A stretch of 64,000 nucleotides of DNA from Labilithrix luteola (lineage in GTDB: Bacteria > Myxococcota_A > Polyangia > Polyangiales > Polyangiaceae). Each line of letters begins with the position of its first letter. Within the stretch, counting starts at the first letter, position 1. The DNA is taken from positions 11,823,501 through 11,887,500 of the forward strand of contig NZ_CP012333.1 of NCBI RefSeq assembly GCF_001263205.1. The letters are read 5' to 3'. Positions 37,875 through 46,021 of this stretch are shown in pieces. Position numbers and translations under genes: made by a program. The notes below the pieces were generated by a model. It was not told the DNA's origin. It saw only the letters and a list, made by a program, of their open reading frames with translations, and made no database searches.

Positions 37875-39430
37875 TGGGGAAGCTCCGAGCGTCAAAGGGT
37901 GGGGCCTACGAGTCTCGCGGCTCGTTCTTCATGCGTGTAACCGTCGCCCCGCAGAAGCGGCGCTCGGAGCTCCTCCCGTGGGCGAAGTCGCTCGACGAAG
38001 CGACCGAGCGGGCCCACGTGGTCCAAGAGCTCGTCAACCGCCTGCGAGCAACGCAACAGACGGACTTCGTCGACAAGATCGTGGAGAGCGCCGCGACGGC
38101 CGACGCTGAGAAGTTGGCGGCGCTTGTCCGCGCTGTCGACGGCATCGTGGCGGGCAAGCTCGTCAAGCCCGGCCCGAAGACAGGGCTGACCTTCCGGACC
38201 TTCGCCGAACGCTGGACCGGCGGCGAACTGCACCGGCAGTACCCTGATCACGTCCGCTTCAAGCGGAGCGCCGATGACGACATTTCTCGCCTCGAGGCGC
38301 ACGTCTACCCGGTCGTCGGTGACAAGCTGCTTTCCGATGACGGCTGGCTCGATGCCGCGCTCGAAGTCATGCAGAAACTGCCGGCGAGCCTGTCACCTGC
38401 TAGCCGACGTCATGTCGCGCAGCTTCTCTCGCGGGTGTTCGCGCTCGCTGTGTACCCGTGCAGGCTCCTCGCCGCGTCTCCCCTGCCCCGTGGCTTCCTG
38501 CCGAAGCTCCGCAAGCGGAAGGCGAAGGCGGCCCTGTACCCCGACGAAGACGCTCGGCTGCTCGGCACGACGACGATCCCGCTTCCAAGTCGCGTGTTCT
38601 ACGGCTTCCTTGCCCGTGAGGGCATGCGCTCAAGCGAAGCTCTTCACATGACCTGGGGCGATCTGGACCTGACACGCGGGGCCGTTCGCCTCGACGTGAA
38701 CAAGACCGACGATCCCCGTTCGTGGGCGCTCGATCCTGGCACCGCCGAAGCGCTCAGGCGATGGCACAGGCTGCGAGGCGAACCGGCTGCCGACCGTGAG
38801 GTGTTCGAGCAGGTCGAAAACCGTGGTCACCTTGCAGACGCTTTTCGCGATCACCTGCAGGTGGCGAAAATCGAGCGACCGGAGTTGTTCGAGACTACCG
38901 ACGCCCGCCGACGGGCATGGCTCCACGACCTGCGGGCGACCTTCGTCACGGTCTCGCTGGCGTGTGGACGAACGGAGGCCTGGGTGACGAACCGTACGGG
39001 CCACCGATCGTCGGGACAGATCGCAACGTATCGCCGGCTGACGCAGACCTTCCAGGACATCGGCGCCGGAGAACTGGCGTCCTTGGCCGAGGCCATCCCC
39101 GAGCTTTCTGACGCGGCAGCAGACGCGGCGGCGCCTGTCGACGGTTCCAAGCGAGCGTCCGTGCGAACACAAAAAACGCCGCGAAAATCAGCGAGCGTCG
39201 ACCAAAAATCGTCTTTAGGTTCCGCCGCCGCAAGGCGTGGGGGTTCAAGTCCCTTCCCGTGCACCAGTCTGGTTTGGCGTCGCCTTCGGCGACGCTTCGC
39301 TTGGGACAGGTCTCGCGACGCGGACGCGGAGGCTTCGCTCGGCGCGGGTCTCGCGACGCGGACATTGGGCTCGGCGCGCGCTCGAGCGATGCGCGCGGGG
39401 TTCGTTCGGGAGCAGACGAAGCCGTCTTGA
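37874..39430 (+). CDS. int: Tyrosine recombinase (integrase), lysogen form with host-encoded C-terminus
   Basis: A 518-residue protein. Residues 105-200 form the core-binding domain; the catalytic domain has Arg252 (AREGMRSSEAL), His351 and Arg354 (HDLRATF), His377 (TGHRSSG) and Tyr386 (ATYRRL). Residues 448-463 are encoded by the att core (LGSAAARRGGSSPFPC). From residue 465 the 54-residue Arg-rich tail is read from host DNA beyond attR. In the excised circle the same frame would enter the left end and give a different tail of 76 residues. Myxophage Mx8 has the same arrangement (attP within int). The lysogen product probably differs in activity or stability from the phage product. Confidence 0.93.
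   Translation: MGKLRASKGGAYESRGSFFMRVTVAPQKRRSELLPWAKSLDEATERAHVVQELVNRLRATQQTDFVDKIVESAATADAEKLAALVRAVDGIVAGKLVKPGPKTGLTFRTFAERWTGGELHRQYPDHVRFKRSADDDISRLEAHVYPVVGDKLLSDDGWLDAALEVMQKLPASLSPASRRHVAQLLSRVFALAVYPCRLLAASPLPRGFLPKLRKRKAKAALYPDEDARLLGTTTIPLPSRVFYGFLAREGMRSSEALHMTWGDLDLTRGAVRLDVNKTDDPRSWALDPGTAEALRRWHRLRGEPAADREVFEQVENRGHLADAFRDHLQVAKIERPELFETTDARRRAWLHDLRATFVTVSLACGRTEAWVTNRTGHRSSGQIATYRRLTQTFQDIGAGELASLAEAIPELSDAAADAAAPVDGSKRASVRTQKTPRKSASVDQKSSLGSAAARRGGSSPFPCTSLVWRRLRRRFAWDRSRDADAEASLGAGLATRTLGSARARAMRAGFVREQTKPS
39214..39264. repeat. Right attachment site core (attR), 51 bp
   Basis: A perfect copy of 24654-24704 within the integrase frame. It is followed by CAGT, so the host junction reads GTGCACCA, which restores the CCA that the undisturbed tRNA-Leu gene must have had. 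Confidence 0.95.
39277..39295 (+). terminator. Hairpin that originally followed tRNA-Leu
   Basis: GCGTCGCC/GGCGACGC with a TTC loop is a perfect 8-bp stem 10 bp after the encoded CCA. In the uninfected chromosome it would directly follow the tRNA and probably ended or processed its transcript. It now lies in the lysogen-form integrase frame. Confidence 0.55.
39309..39363. repeat. Two copies of a 17-bp direct repeat
   Basis: GGTCTCGCGACGCGGAC occurs at 39309-39325 and 39347-39363 in host DNA right after attR. No gene covers it apart from the accidental integrase tail. No role can be assigned. Confidence 0.7.
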
Positions 39431-39597
39431 AGGCCGCGCAGGATTTGCTCGCGGCTGCATCGATTGCGTCCGGAATCGAGAACATCCTCGCGCGAGGGCT
39501 TCGAAATGCGAGGGCACGAGGGGTGCAGACTGCCGCGACAAGGCGCCATGAAGAAGTCGACCTTCGTGGCCCGCCACTGCAGGAGCCGAGGTGACAA

Positions 39598-40809
39598 ATG
39601 GGACGGTCGCTCTTGACCAACATCGGGCCAGCGCCTGCGCCGACGGGGCTTCTCCCGATCGCGGCCAAGGGCTTCCGCCCGTTCTTCCTCCTGGCCGCGG
39701 CGTTCGCGGTTGCGATCGTGCCTCTCTGGCTCGCGATGCTCGGCGGCCTGCTCCGTCCCGTCACGTATCTCGATCCATTGGTTTGGCATTCGCACGAGAT
39801 GGTCTTCGGCTTCGCCACGGCGGTCATCGCGGGCTTCCTCCTCACGGCGGTCTCCAACTGGACCGGCCGCGAGACCGCGACTGGCCCGGCGCTCCTCGGC
39901 CTGGCGCTGCTGTGGTGCGTCGGTCGGCTGGCGCCCTTGCTCGCCGATTCCATCCCGCACGGCCTGGTGGCACTGCTCGATCTCGCGTTCTTGCCCGCGC
40001 TCGCCGTGGTGCTGGCTCGTCCTATTGTTGCGTCCAACAACCGACGGAACTTCGTGATGCTCGCGATCCTCGCGGTGATGACGACGGCGAACCTCGTCGT
40101 CCATCTCGAGGCCTTGGGCGTCGTCGGCGCGCTCTCGGGACGACGCGCATGCCTCGTCGGGATCGACGTGGTCCTCGTCCTGATCGGCGTGATCTCCGGA
40201 CGCGTCATCCCGATGTTCACGCGCAACGCGACCGGGGCGAGCTCGATTCGATCGGTACGGCGGCTCGATCAGGCGACGGTCGTGGGCCTCTCCGCCCTCG
40301 TCATCCTCGACGCTACGGGACGCGAGGAGCCAATCGTCGCGCTTGTCGCTGGCGTCGTCGGCCTCGTCGCCGCGGCACGCGCCGTGTACTGGGGCCCCCG
40401 TCATTCCCTACGGGAGCCGATGCTCTGGATCCTTCATCTCGGCTACGCGTGGCTCCCCCTTGGACTCGTCCTTCGCGCCGGGGCCTCTCTCGTGCCGTGG
40501 ATACCCCGCGCCTCCTGGGTCCATGCTGCGACGGTCGGAGCGATCGGCTCGCTGTGTCTTGGAATGATGGCACGCGTCGCGCTCGGACACACCGGTAGGA
40601 AGATCGTCGCGCCGCGACGGGCCACGTGGGCCTTCGCCGCCATGTCGCTCGCCGCGGTCGTTCGCGTCTTCGCGCCCGTCCTCGCGCCCTCGTCGTACCT
40701 CGCGTTCCTCACGGCGGCTGGCGCGCTGTGGACGGTGGCGTTCCTCCTCTACCTGCTCGACTACATGCCAATGCTCATCGCCCCGCGCGTGGATGGGAAG
40801 GCAGGGTGA
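39598..40809 (+). CDS. NnrS family membrane protein
   Basis: A 403-residue protein with about 12 hydrophobic segments; GAGGTGACAA precedes the ATG. NnrS hallmarks: KGFRPFFLLAAAFAV near the N-terminus, VWHSHEMVFGFATAVIAGFL with the conserved His pair, LTAVSNWTGRET, and GRVIPMFTRNA. NnrS is a haem- and copper-containing membrane protein linked to nitric-oxide tolerance. No denitrification gene lies nearby, so nitrosative-stress defence is more likely than a respiratory role (inference). Confidence 0.95.
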   Translation: MGRSLLTNIGPAPAPTGLLPIAAKGFRPFFLLAAAFAVAIVPLWLAMLGGLLRPVTYLDPLVWHSHEMVFGFATAVIAGFLLTAVSNWTGRETATGPALLGLALLWCVGRLAPLLADSIPHGLVALLDLAFLPALAVVLARPIVASNNRRNFVMLAILAVMTTANLVVHLEALGVVGALSGRRACLVGIDVVLVLIGVISGRVIPMFTRNATGASSIRSVRRLDQATVVGLSALVILDATGREEPIVALVAGVVGLVAAARAVYWGPRHSLREPMLWILHLGYAWLPLGLVLRAGASLVPWIPRASWVHAATVGAIGSLCLGMMARVALGHTGRKIVAPRRATWAFAAMSLAAVVRVFAPVLAPSSYLAFLTAAGALWTVAFLLYLLDYMPMLIAPRVDGKAG

Positions 40810-40850
40810 GCGTGGTGCTGCGCCGCGAGATCGTGTAGTTGACCACGTTC

Positions 40851-41174
40851 ATGAAGTGCCCTGTTTGTACGATGGAGGAGTTGCTTTCCCACGCCGACAG
40901 GTGGGAGTGCGCGACCTGCGGCCACGAGTGGCCGCGTGAAGCGGAAGCGCCGGCGGCCCTCCTCGTGAAGGATGCCCACGGCACGGTGCTCAACGGCGGG
41001 GACACGGTCACCCTCATCAAGGATCTGAAGCTTCGCGGGTCGTCGCAGGTGCTCAAGCAAGGCACGCGCGTCAAGAACATCCGCCTCGTCGAGGGTGACC
41101 ACGAAATCGACTGCCGCATCGACGGCAGCTCGATGGGCCTCAAAGCAGAGTTCGTGAAGAAGGTGACCGAGTAG
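40851..41174 (+). CDS. PhnA/YjdM-type zinc-ribbon protein
   Basis: A 107-residue protein from the ATG at 40851 (a TTG at 40839 is possible). The N-terminal zinc ribbon has MKCPVC and WECATCGHEW; the C-terminal PhnA domain has VLNGGDTVTLIKDLKLRGSS, KQGTRVKNIRLVEGDHEIDC and MGLKAEFVKK. Despite the old name, this family has no proven role in phosphonate breakdown. It begins 41 bp after nnrS and may share its transcript. Confidence 0.93.
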   Translation: MKCPVCTMEELLSHADRWECATCGHEWPREAEAPAALLVKDAHGTVLNGGDTVTLIKDLKLRGSSQVLKQGTRVKNIRLVEGDHEIDCRIDGSSMGLKAEFVKKVTE

Positions 41175-41219
41175 GCACGCGCGCGTCGACTTTGCGCAGG
41201 TCGGTCGCGAACCTTCGTC

Positions 41220-41765
41220 TCAGAAGCTGCCCGTCCACATGAGGCCGCCGTTCGAGCCGGTATACCAAGGCGTCAACCGCATCGCGTTCCGCGGCGGCTC
41301 CACGGGCACTCTGCGAACTCCAACGAGCAACATCGCGAGGCCGCCGGCGGCGAGCACGGCGGAGCCAATGGCGCCTCCGTAGATCGCTGCGTCGTATCCG
41401 GGGCAGAACACCGGCCAGTCGCTCGTTCCCTGCGACTTGCAAACGTTCTTTTCGTGGGCAACGGATATCGTCAGAGCGACCGCGACAGGCACGAGCGCCA
41501 GCGCGACAATCCCTGTGACCATCAATGGCGTCGAGCGGCGCACGGTGCGCGGAGCTTCAACTGCCGACGAGCTCCAGGCGGTCGAGTCGTCGGCCATCGA
41601 GCTCGAGGAGACGGCGGAATGCGCCTGAGGCTCCGCGCACGCCCGGTCGACGCAAACACGATCGCCGTCGCAATCGATGTCTGTGCTGCATCCGGCATGG
41701 GCATCGCGAACGATGAACGTGCTCGCGAGCACGATGGACGAGAGTGAAACGACGTACGCGCGCAC
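41220..41765 (-). CDS. Secreted protein with one membrane helix, unknown function
   Basis: A 181-residue protein. I chose the GTG at 41765 because GGAGGGAGG stands 7 bp upstream and a Sec signal (VRAYVVSLSSIVLASTFIVR, cleaved near AHA) follows at once; longer frames lack both. After the signal come CSTDIDCDGDRVCVDRAC (a small Cys-rich segment), a Ser/Ala-rich linker, a hydrophobic helix (LMVTGIVALALVPVAVALTI), a segment with two cysteines, and a second hydrophobic stretch (IGSAVLAAGGLAMLLVGV). The arrangement is frequent in Polyangiales lipoproteins and TPR proteins, with no known function. Confidence 0.7.
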   Translation of the reverse strand: MRAYVVSLSSIVLASTFIVRDAHAGCSTDIDCDGDRVCVDRACAEPQAHSAVSSSSMADDSTAWSSSAVEAPRTVRRSTPLMVTGIVALALVPVAVALTISVAHEKNVCKSQGTSDWPVFCPGYDAAIYGGAIGSAVLAAGGLAMLLVGVRRVPVEPPRNAMRLTPWYTGSNGGLMWTGSF

Positions 41766-41884
41766 CGTTGGCCTCCCTCCGAGGAGTCGCCTCAGCAGGG
41801 GCCCGGCAGTCTGCTCGAGCCAATCGTGGAATACAAGAAAGGACGCCTCGCGCGTCGAATCGACATTTGGGCTGACGTAGGGAG

Positions 41885-42436
41885 CTACGCGTGTACGGCT
41901 CGATGTTCCTGCCATTGCGTCGCTACGCTGACCGATGCGGCGCCGTTGAGAAGAGCCAAAAACGCGAACGTCCCGCCGACCGAATAGGTCGATATGCCCG
42001 GCGCGACGAGGAGAGCTCCGCCGCATAGCAGCGCGAGGATTCCCGCCGCCACGGGCAGCGTGGCTCGACCGCCGTCACGCCGAAGCCGTGCTGCCAGAAC
42101 GACCTCTGCCACGCCGACTGAAATCGCCCAAACGCCGACGACGATGCGGAATGCGTGGAGCACGAAGTTCGGAAACAAGATCGTCGCGAGCCCGGCCGCC
42201 AGGCCGACCGCAGCTCGGCCGAGATAGACGCTCGCGCCGTTGTCGCGACGCCGGACGGCCAACGCGAACGACGCCGAAGCCACCCCGTCGAACAACGCAT
42301 AAACCCCGAAAAGGAGCTCACGGGGCGCGACGGCCGTCCTCGACCATGCGAGCGCGAGGAACCCGCACAGCAGCCCTACGACGCCCGCCAGGAGCAAGCT
42401 CCAGGAGGCACGTCGATCGTCGTCCAAGGTCGACAT
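41885..42436 (-). CDS. HdeD family membrane protein (DUF308)
   Basis: A 183-residue protein with six hydrophobic segments in the DUF308/HdeD pattern: SLLLAGVVGLLCGFLALAW, LLFGVYALFDGVASASFALA, then Gly-rich LGRAAVGLAAGLATILFPN, IVVGVWAISVGVAEVVLAAR, GILALLCGGALLVAP and a last one. HdeD is tied to acid resistance in enterics; elsewhere the role is unknown. The ATG at 42436 was preferred over a GTG 18 bp upstream. Confidence 0.9.
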   Translation of the reverse strand: MSTLDDDRRASWSLLLAGVVGLLCGFLALAWSRTAVAPRELLFGVYALFDGVASASFALAVRRRDNGASVYLGRAAVGLAAGLATILFPNFVLHAFRIVVGVWAISVGVAEVVLAARLRRDGGRATLPVAAGILALLCGGALLVAPGISTYSVGGTFAFLALLNGAASVSVATQWQEHRAVHA

Positions 42437-42521
42437 CACTCTCAGATTAAGCACTCACACGCCACCTGCGACGCCGAGATTGGTGCTGGCTCACGGCGGA
42501 GGTCACGTCTTTCTCACGAGC

Positions 42522-43010
42522 TCAATTCGGCGAATACCTGTGCACGATCTGCCAAGCACGCGCGAGCGAGATCCCGCACCGCTGATCGATCGCGAGCGGA
42601 TGCGCGGTGGGCTCGAGCTCGATCGTCGGCCGTGAGGTCCCTTCGTGAAAGTGCACGCGGGTCTTGAGCAGGAACGTGTCCTCCGCGTAGTGAGCGATCC
42701 GATTGACGAGCCAGCCAAACGTAGGCGCCATCTCCTCGTTCCGCTCGTAGCGCTCGTAGTTCGCGCGTGACTGCGAGACCCAGACGCCCAGGCCGAAAGG
42801 CTCGTCCTGCCCGTGGATGGGGATGAAGATGACCCCGCGCACGAAGTAATGCAGTCCGTCCTCGTCGCGGACCGTACACCGATCCTGCGTGAGCGTCGTT
42901 CGCGCCGCGCGCTCGTCCTCAGGGACGCTGAGGTACGGGTCGGGGGCCCACATCCCAACGTCCGGCAGCCCCTCGTGCTCTTCGCCGCATGCCGTACAGT
43001 GGAACGTCAT
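42522..43010 (-). CDS. DUF2199 family protein
   Basis: A 162-residue cytoplasmic protein from the ATG at 43010. It opens with FHCTACGEEHEGLP, the short CxxC start typical of DUF2199, and continues with YFVRGVIFIPIHGQDEPFG, GVWVSQSRANYERY, and the closing HPLAIDQRCGISLARAWQIV. All are conserved in the family. There is no known function and no operon partner close by. Confidence 0.88.
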   Translation of the reverse strand: MTFHCTACGEEHEGLPDVGMWAPDPYLSVPEDERAARTTLTQDRCTVRDEDGLHYFVRGVIFIPIHGQDEPFGLGVWVSQSRANYERYERNEEMAPTFGWLVNRIAHYAEDTFLLKTRVHFHEGTSRPTIELEPTAHPLAIDQRCGISLARAWQIVHRYSPN

Positions 43011-43079
43011 CGCGAAAAAATCTACGACGGGGCGTCCCGGGCGACAACCCACTCACTTCCATCCGACGGCATCCGCTGC

Positions 43080-43625
43080 TCACGGAATGGGAATGCCGTC
43101 GCGAAGCTCGATCGAACCGATCGGAAACGGCTTCGTACGAACGGGTGAGAAGAGCTCGGTGTTGCCCCAAAGAAGCGACGCCTCGACCTTGAGGTCGACG
43201 AGAGAGACCTTTCGAATCTTTCCTTCTCCGACGCCGAGCGTGGCGCCTCCTACGTCGAGCTTCAGGCGAAGGTCGAGGGGGATCTGCCAGGAGGGCGGTG
43301 GCGGAGGTTCGACACTGACGGTGAGCATAGGGCGGTAGTCGCCCTCGATCGTGTGGTGGGCGAGCGTGACTTCGCCGTGGCCACCGGAGGGCCCGCGAAA
43401 GGCATGGAGCTCGCGTAGATCCGTCCAGGCGCGCCCGAGCAAGTCTCCAACGCTCACGTCGAGGACGTGCGAGACCTCGCTCGCGAGGTGCTCGTCGAGC
43501 TTTCCTGGCGGCAGGTGCAGGAGAGGAAACGTCGCATGCAGCGCCGCCCTTCGACCATCGACCCAGCGAAGTTCGTACCTCTCCTCGGGCATCCCCTGAC
43601 GGATCAACGTGCCAAGTTCGCTCAT
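43080..43625 (-). CDS. Hypothetical protein, downstream partner of the Pro-rich membrane protein
   Basis: A 181-residue soluble protein whose ATG overlaps the previous gene's stop by 4 bp. It has a helical N-terminus (MSELGTLIRQGMPEERYELR), a middle with HLASEVSHVLDVSVGDLLGR, and a beta-rich second half (LDLRLKLDVGGATLGVGEGK, GSIELRDGIPIP). No family is recognised. Coupling to the upstream membrane protein suggests that they act together. Confidence 0.6.
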   Translation of the reverse strand: MSELGTLIRQGMPEERYELRWVDGRRAALHATFPLLHLPPGKLDEHLASEVSHVLDVSVGDLLGRAWTDLRELHAFRGPSGGHGEVTLAHHTIEGDYRPMLTVSVEPPPPPSWQIPLDLRLKLDVGGATLGVGEGKIRKVSLVDLKVEASLLWGNTELFSPVRTKPFPIGSIELRDGIPIP

Positions 43626-44263
43626 CACGTCCCCCGCACCGTCACGTTGACAGAAGATGCATCGCTCCAAACCAATCGCGGCGGTGCGCTGTCGCCCACG
43701 TTCGCATGAACGCGAACGGTACGGGTGACGGCGCGGTCGGCATCCGAGCGCAATCCACGAAGCTCAGGCTGTCCCGACGTGACTGTCACCATGTGGAGGC
43801 GGTGGGAACGCCGAAGGAGACGCGCGGCCACGGCGAGCCCCACGGCGACGGCGCCCGCCAAGAGCAACCACGGCATCCACGGGCGATTGGCTTCGCGCGG
43901 AGCGCGAACGACATGCGGCGGAGCAGGGACCGGCGGCGGTCTCGGCACAGACGATGGCGTGGCCGCCGGTGACGGCGTCACGACGTGCGGTGGGACGGTA
44001 GCCGTCGACGGAACGGGTGGCTCTGGGTCACGCGTCGGCGCGCCGGATGCCGGCGGCGGGGGACGCGCGCCACCGTCATGCGATCCCGCGCCATGCGGAT
44101 CCTTGGTGGGCGGGCCGGCGTCATGCCGTTCTACATTCTCGTGACCGGCATCGAATTGCGACGACGCGTCGGCAGGACCGAGAACGGCGAACCACGTCGC
44201 GAGCGTCGCGTTTGCAGGCCAACGGCTTCCTCGCACCGCTCGCCGATGCATCGGCAACACCAT
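43625..44263 (-). CDS. Proline-rich single-span membrane protein
   Basis: A 212-residue protein. A possible signal at the N-terminus (TLATWFAVLGPADASS) is followed by about 90 residues rich in Pro, Ala, His and Thr, one membrane helix (WMPWLLLAGAVAVGLAVAAR), and a beta-like domain of about 55 residues (HMVTVTSGQPELRGLRSDAD, RTVRVHANVGDSAPPRLVWS). The start is uncertain. Coupled by a 4-bp overlap to the gene downstream. The function is unknown. Confidence 0.5.
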   Translation of the reverse strand: MVLPMHRRAVRGSRWPANATLATWFAVLGPADASSQFDAGHENVERHDAGPPTKDPHGAGSHDGGARPPPPASGAPTRDPEPPVPSTATVPPHVVTPSPAATPSSVPRPPPVPAPPHVVRAPREANRPWMPWLLLAGAVAVGLAVAARLLRRSHRLHMVTVTSGQPELRGLRSDADRAVTRTVRVHANVGDSAPPRLVWSDASSVNVTVRGT

Positions 44264-44784
44264 GCGAGCTCGTCAAAGGGATGTCCACTGCGTGCACGGA
44301 TCGCGGCCCGCTGCTGCTCGCCGGCATGTCGGCTTACTTCTCGTCTAGGTACGACCCGGCCACCGCGATGCTTCCTCGGACAAGCAGAGGGAAGGAAGCG
44401 AGAACGTCCGCCGTAGGCAACGTCCACCAAGGACGTTGCACATGGTCGGCATCGTCATCGTCCTCGTTTCCCTGCTGACTGTCGGACGCCAACATGTGGA
44501 CCGCGTACGAAGCTGCGGGCCTATCGCGGGCGGCCTTGAATCCCACGCCGATGATCGATGTGGGCAGGTCAGGTGCATCTCGCGGTCCATTCCCTCCTCA
44601 CGACGTTCGCCCGCGCTTCTGCCTCCTGAGTCGGCTCGTGCCTTCTATGCAAAACCACCACTTATAGTGCGATAAAAGCGCTTCATTCGTGCATCGCTCC
44701 CGAGCATCCACGCTATTTGCAATCGCGGCGCAGGTGACAATTCCGAGCTCCCGAAAAGAAAACGGACTAGGCTCGCGTTCGGAG
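44264..44784. other. Intergenic stretch without a convincing gene
   Basis: About 520 bp between the divergent Pro-rich gene and the ankyrin gene. Open frames of 70-100 codons exist on the minus strand, but they lack ribosome sites and give atypical protein. The only AT-rich island, around 44650-44680 (CTTATAGTGCGATAAAAGCG), is a possible promoter area for the ankyrin gene. Confidence 0.45.
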
Positions 44785-45954
44785 ATGAGTCGCGCGCGAC
44801 CAAAGACCGCTTCCGGTCAGCGAGAACGCATTGCGGGGCTCGATGCGCTCCGGAAAAGCCTCTCCGCCAAGGACGACCTGGAGCTTACACGCCTCATCGA
44901 GGAAGGCGCTCTCTCACGCGTACGCGCCCCGAACGCTCTGCTCGAATACGCGATCAGGCATGGATCTCCCGCCCAGGTCCGCGCGATCGTCGAAGTACTG
45001 AAGCCCGCCCTGTCTGCCAAGACATTCCACGCGTTGTTTTCGGAGGCGGCCTTCTGGAATTACGAGAAGCCGGGATCCGCGCTCGCGGTGGATTGGCTCG
45101 AGACCGCACGCACAGCGTTGGCCTTTACCGAGAACGTCGATCACGTCGAAAACTGGCGGGCGGAAATCGATGGCAAGCCCGTTTCGGAGATCCATTCACC
45201 GCTGCTGCACGCCATCGAAATGAACGATCCAGAGTGGGTCGCACTGCTGCTCGGCAAGGGCGTGAATCTGGCACGGCCTCTCGAGGATCCACACCGTCAT
45301 CACGGAGGCAGCGCGCTCCATTTTGTGTGCTCCCGGAAGGCTGCATCGAAAGCCATCGTCGAGCAGCTCATTCGTCACGGCATCCCCGTGGACCAACCTG
45401 ACAAGCGCGGGCTCACACCTCTGGCGCTTGCCGCGACGAGCGGGCATCTCGATTTGGTTCGGCTCCTCATCGCGAACGGGGCAGACGTCGATCGGCCCGT
45501 CGGGCAGGAGCGTGACTCGTCCGTCCTCATCCAAAGTGTCCGGGCCGGCGCGTTCGACGTAGCCCAATTCCTCGTCGATGCAGGAGCCGACGTACGCCGT
45601 CGTGATCGCTTCGGTTGGACGGCCGCATCGCTGGCGTGCTCGAGGCGGCAGAAGCCGCTCGTCGAATCGATGCTCCTCCGTGGCGCAGAGCTGAGGCCCG
45701 CGTTGGGTCTACGCGGCGAGCCGACAACGCTTGGCTTGCGAGTTACGTGGTTGCTCGAGACGGCGGCCGGGAGCGCGTTCGCTGCGGGAATCAAGATCGG
45801 TGACATCCTCGTCACCATCGATTCGACTCACGTGCACACGATCGAAGACGCGCAGCGTTGTGTGGCGATGCATCGCGCCCTCGACGAAGTACAGCTCGAG
45901 CTCGTTCGCGAAGGGGAACGGCTCCGGAAAGACGTGCTCCTCATGGCGCTGTAA
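44785..45954 (+). CDS. Ankyrin-repeat protein with C-terminal PDZ-like domain
   Basis: A 389-residue protein; ATG at 44785 with a weak CGGAG upstream, no signal peptide. Residues 20-280 form helical ankyrin repeats, clearest in the middle: GSALHFVCSRKAASKAIVEQ, GLTPLALAATSGHLDLVRLL, DSSVLIQSVRAGAFDVAQFL and GWTAASLACSRRQKPLVESM. The last 90 residues look like a PDZ domain: LGLRVTWLLETAAGSAFAAG, IKIGDILVTIDSTHVHTIED and VQLELVREGERLRKDV. Both modules bind proteins, so it is probably a cytoplasmic adaptor. The combination is unusual. Confidence 0.82.
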   Translation: MSRARPKTASGQRERIAGLDALRKSLSAKDDLELTRLIEEGALSRVRAPNALLEYAIRHGSPAQVRAIVEVLKPALSAKTFHALFSEAAFWNYEKPGSALAVDWLETARTALAFTENVDHVENWRAEIDGKPVSEIHSPLLHAIEMNDPEWVALLLGKGVNLARPLEDPHRHHGGSALHFVCSRKAASKAIVEQLIRHGIPVDQPDKRGLTPLALAATSGHLDLVRLLIANGADVDRPVGQERDSSVLIQSVRAGAFDVAQFLVDAGADVRRRDRFGWTAASLACSRRQKPLVESMLLRGAELRPALGLRGEPTTLGLRVTWLLETAAGSAFAAGIKIGDILVTIDSTHVHTIEDAQRCVAMHRALDEVQLELVREGERLRKDVLLMAL

Positions 45955-46021
45955 CGGGAACGCAGGAACTACTTCTGGGGCGGTGGCCACGACGGAAGCG
46001 ACGGGGACGAAGCCCGCCGCG

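Larger units (their letters stand above)
24654..39213. mobile_element. Integrated temperate element, 14,560 bp, in tRNA-Leu
   Basis: The element is bounded by the 51-bp direct repeat and carries a tyrosine integrase at its right end whose frame runs through the repeat. From left to right: the detached integrase 3' end, an early/regulatory block, a DnaB/RecA-like helicase and possible origin, terminase-like genes, tail-type structural genes, a minus-strand lipoprotein, then regulators and integrase. Genes are tightly packed, mostly with 4-bp overlaps. No capsid, portal, protease or lysis gene is recognisable, and 14.6 kb is small for a tailed phage, so it may be a satellite, a defective prophage, or a phage with very divergent head proteins. 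Confidence 0.93.

Noticed and set aside
40851..41174. The PhnA-type protein as a phosphonate-degradation gene
   Set aside because: The family name is historical; no phosphonate genes are nearby.
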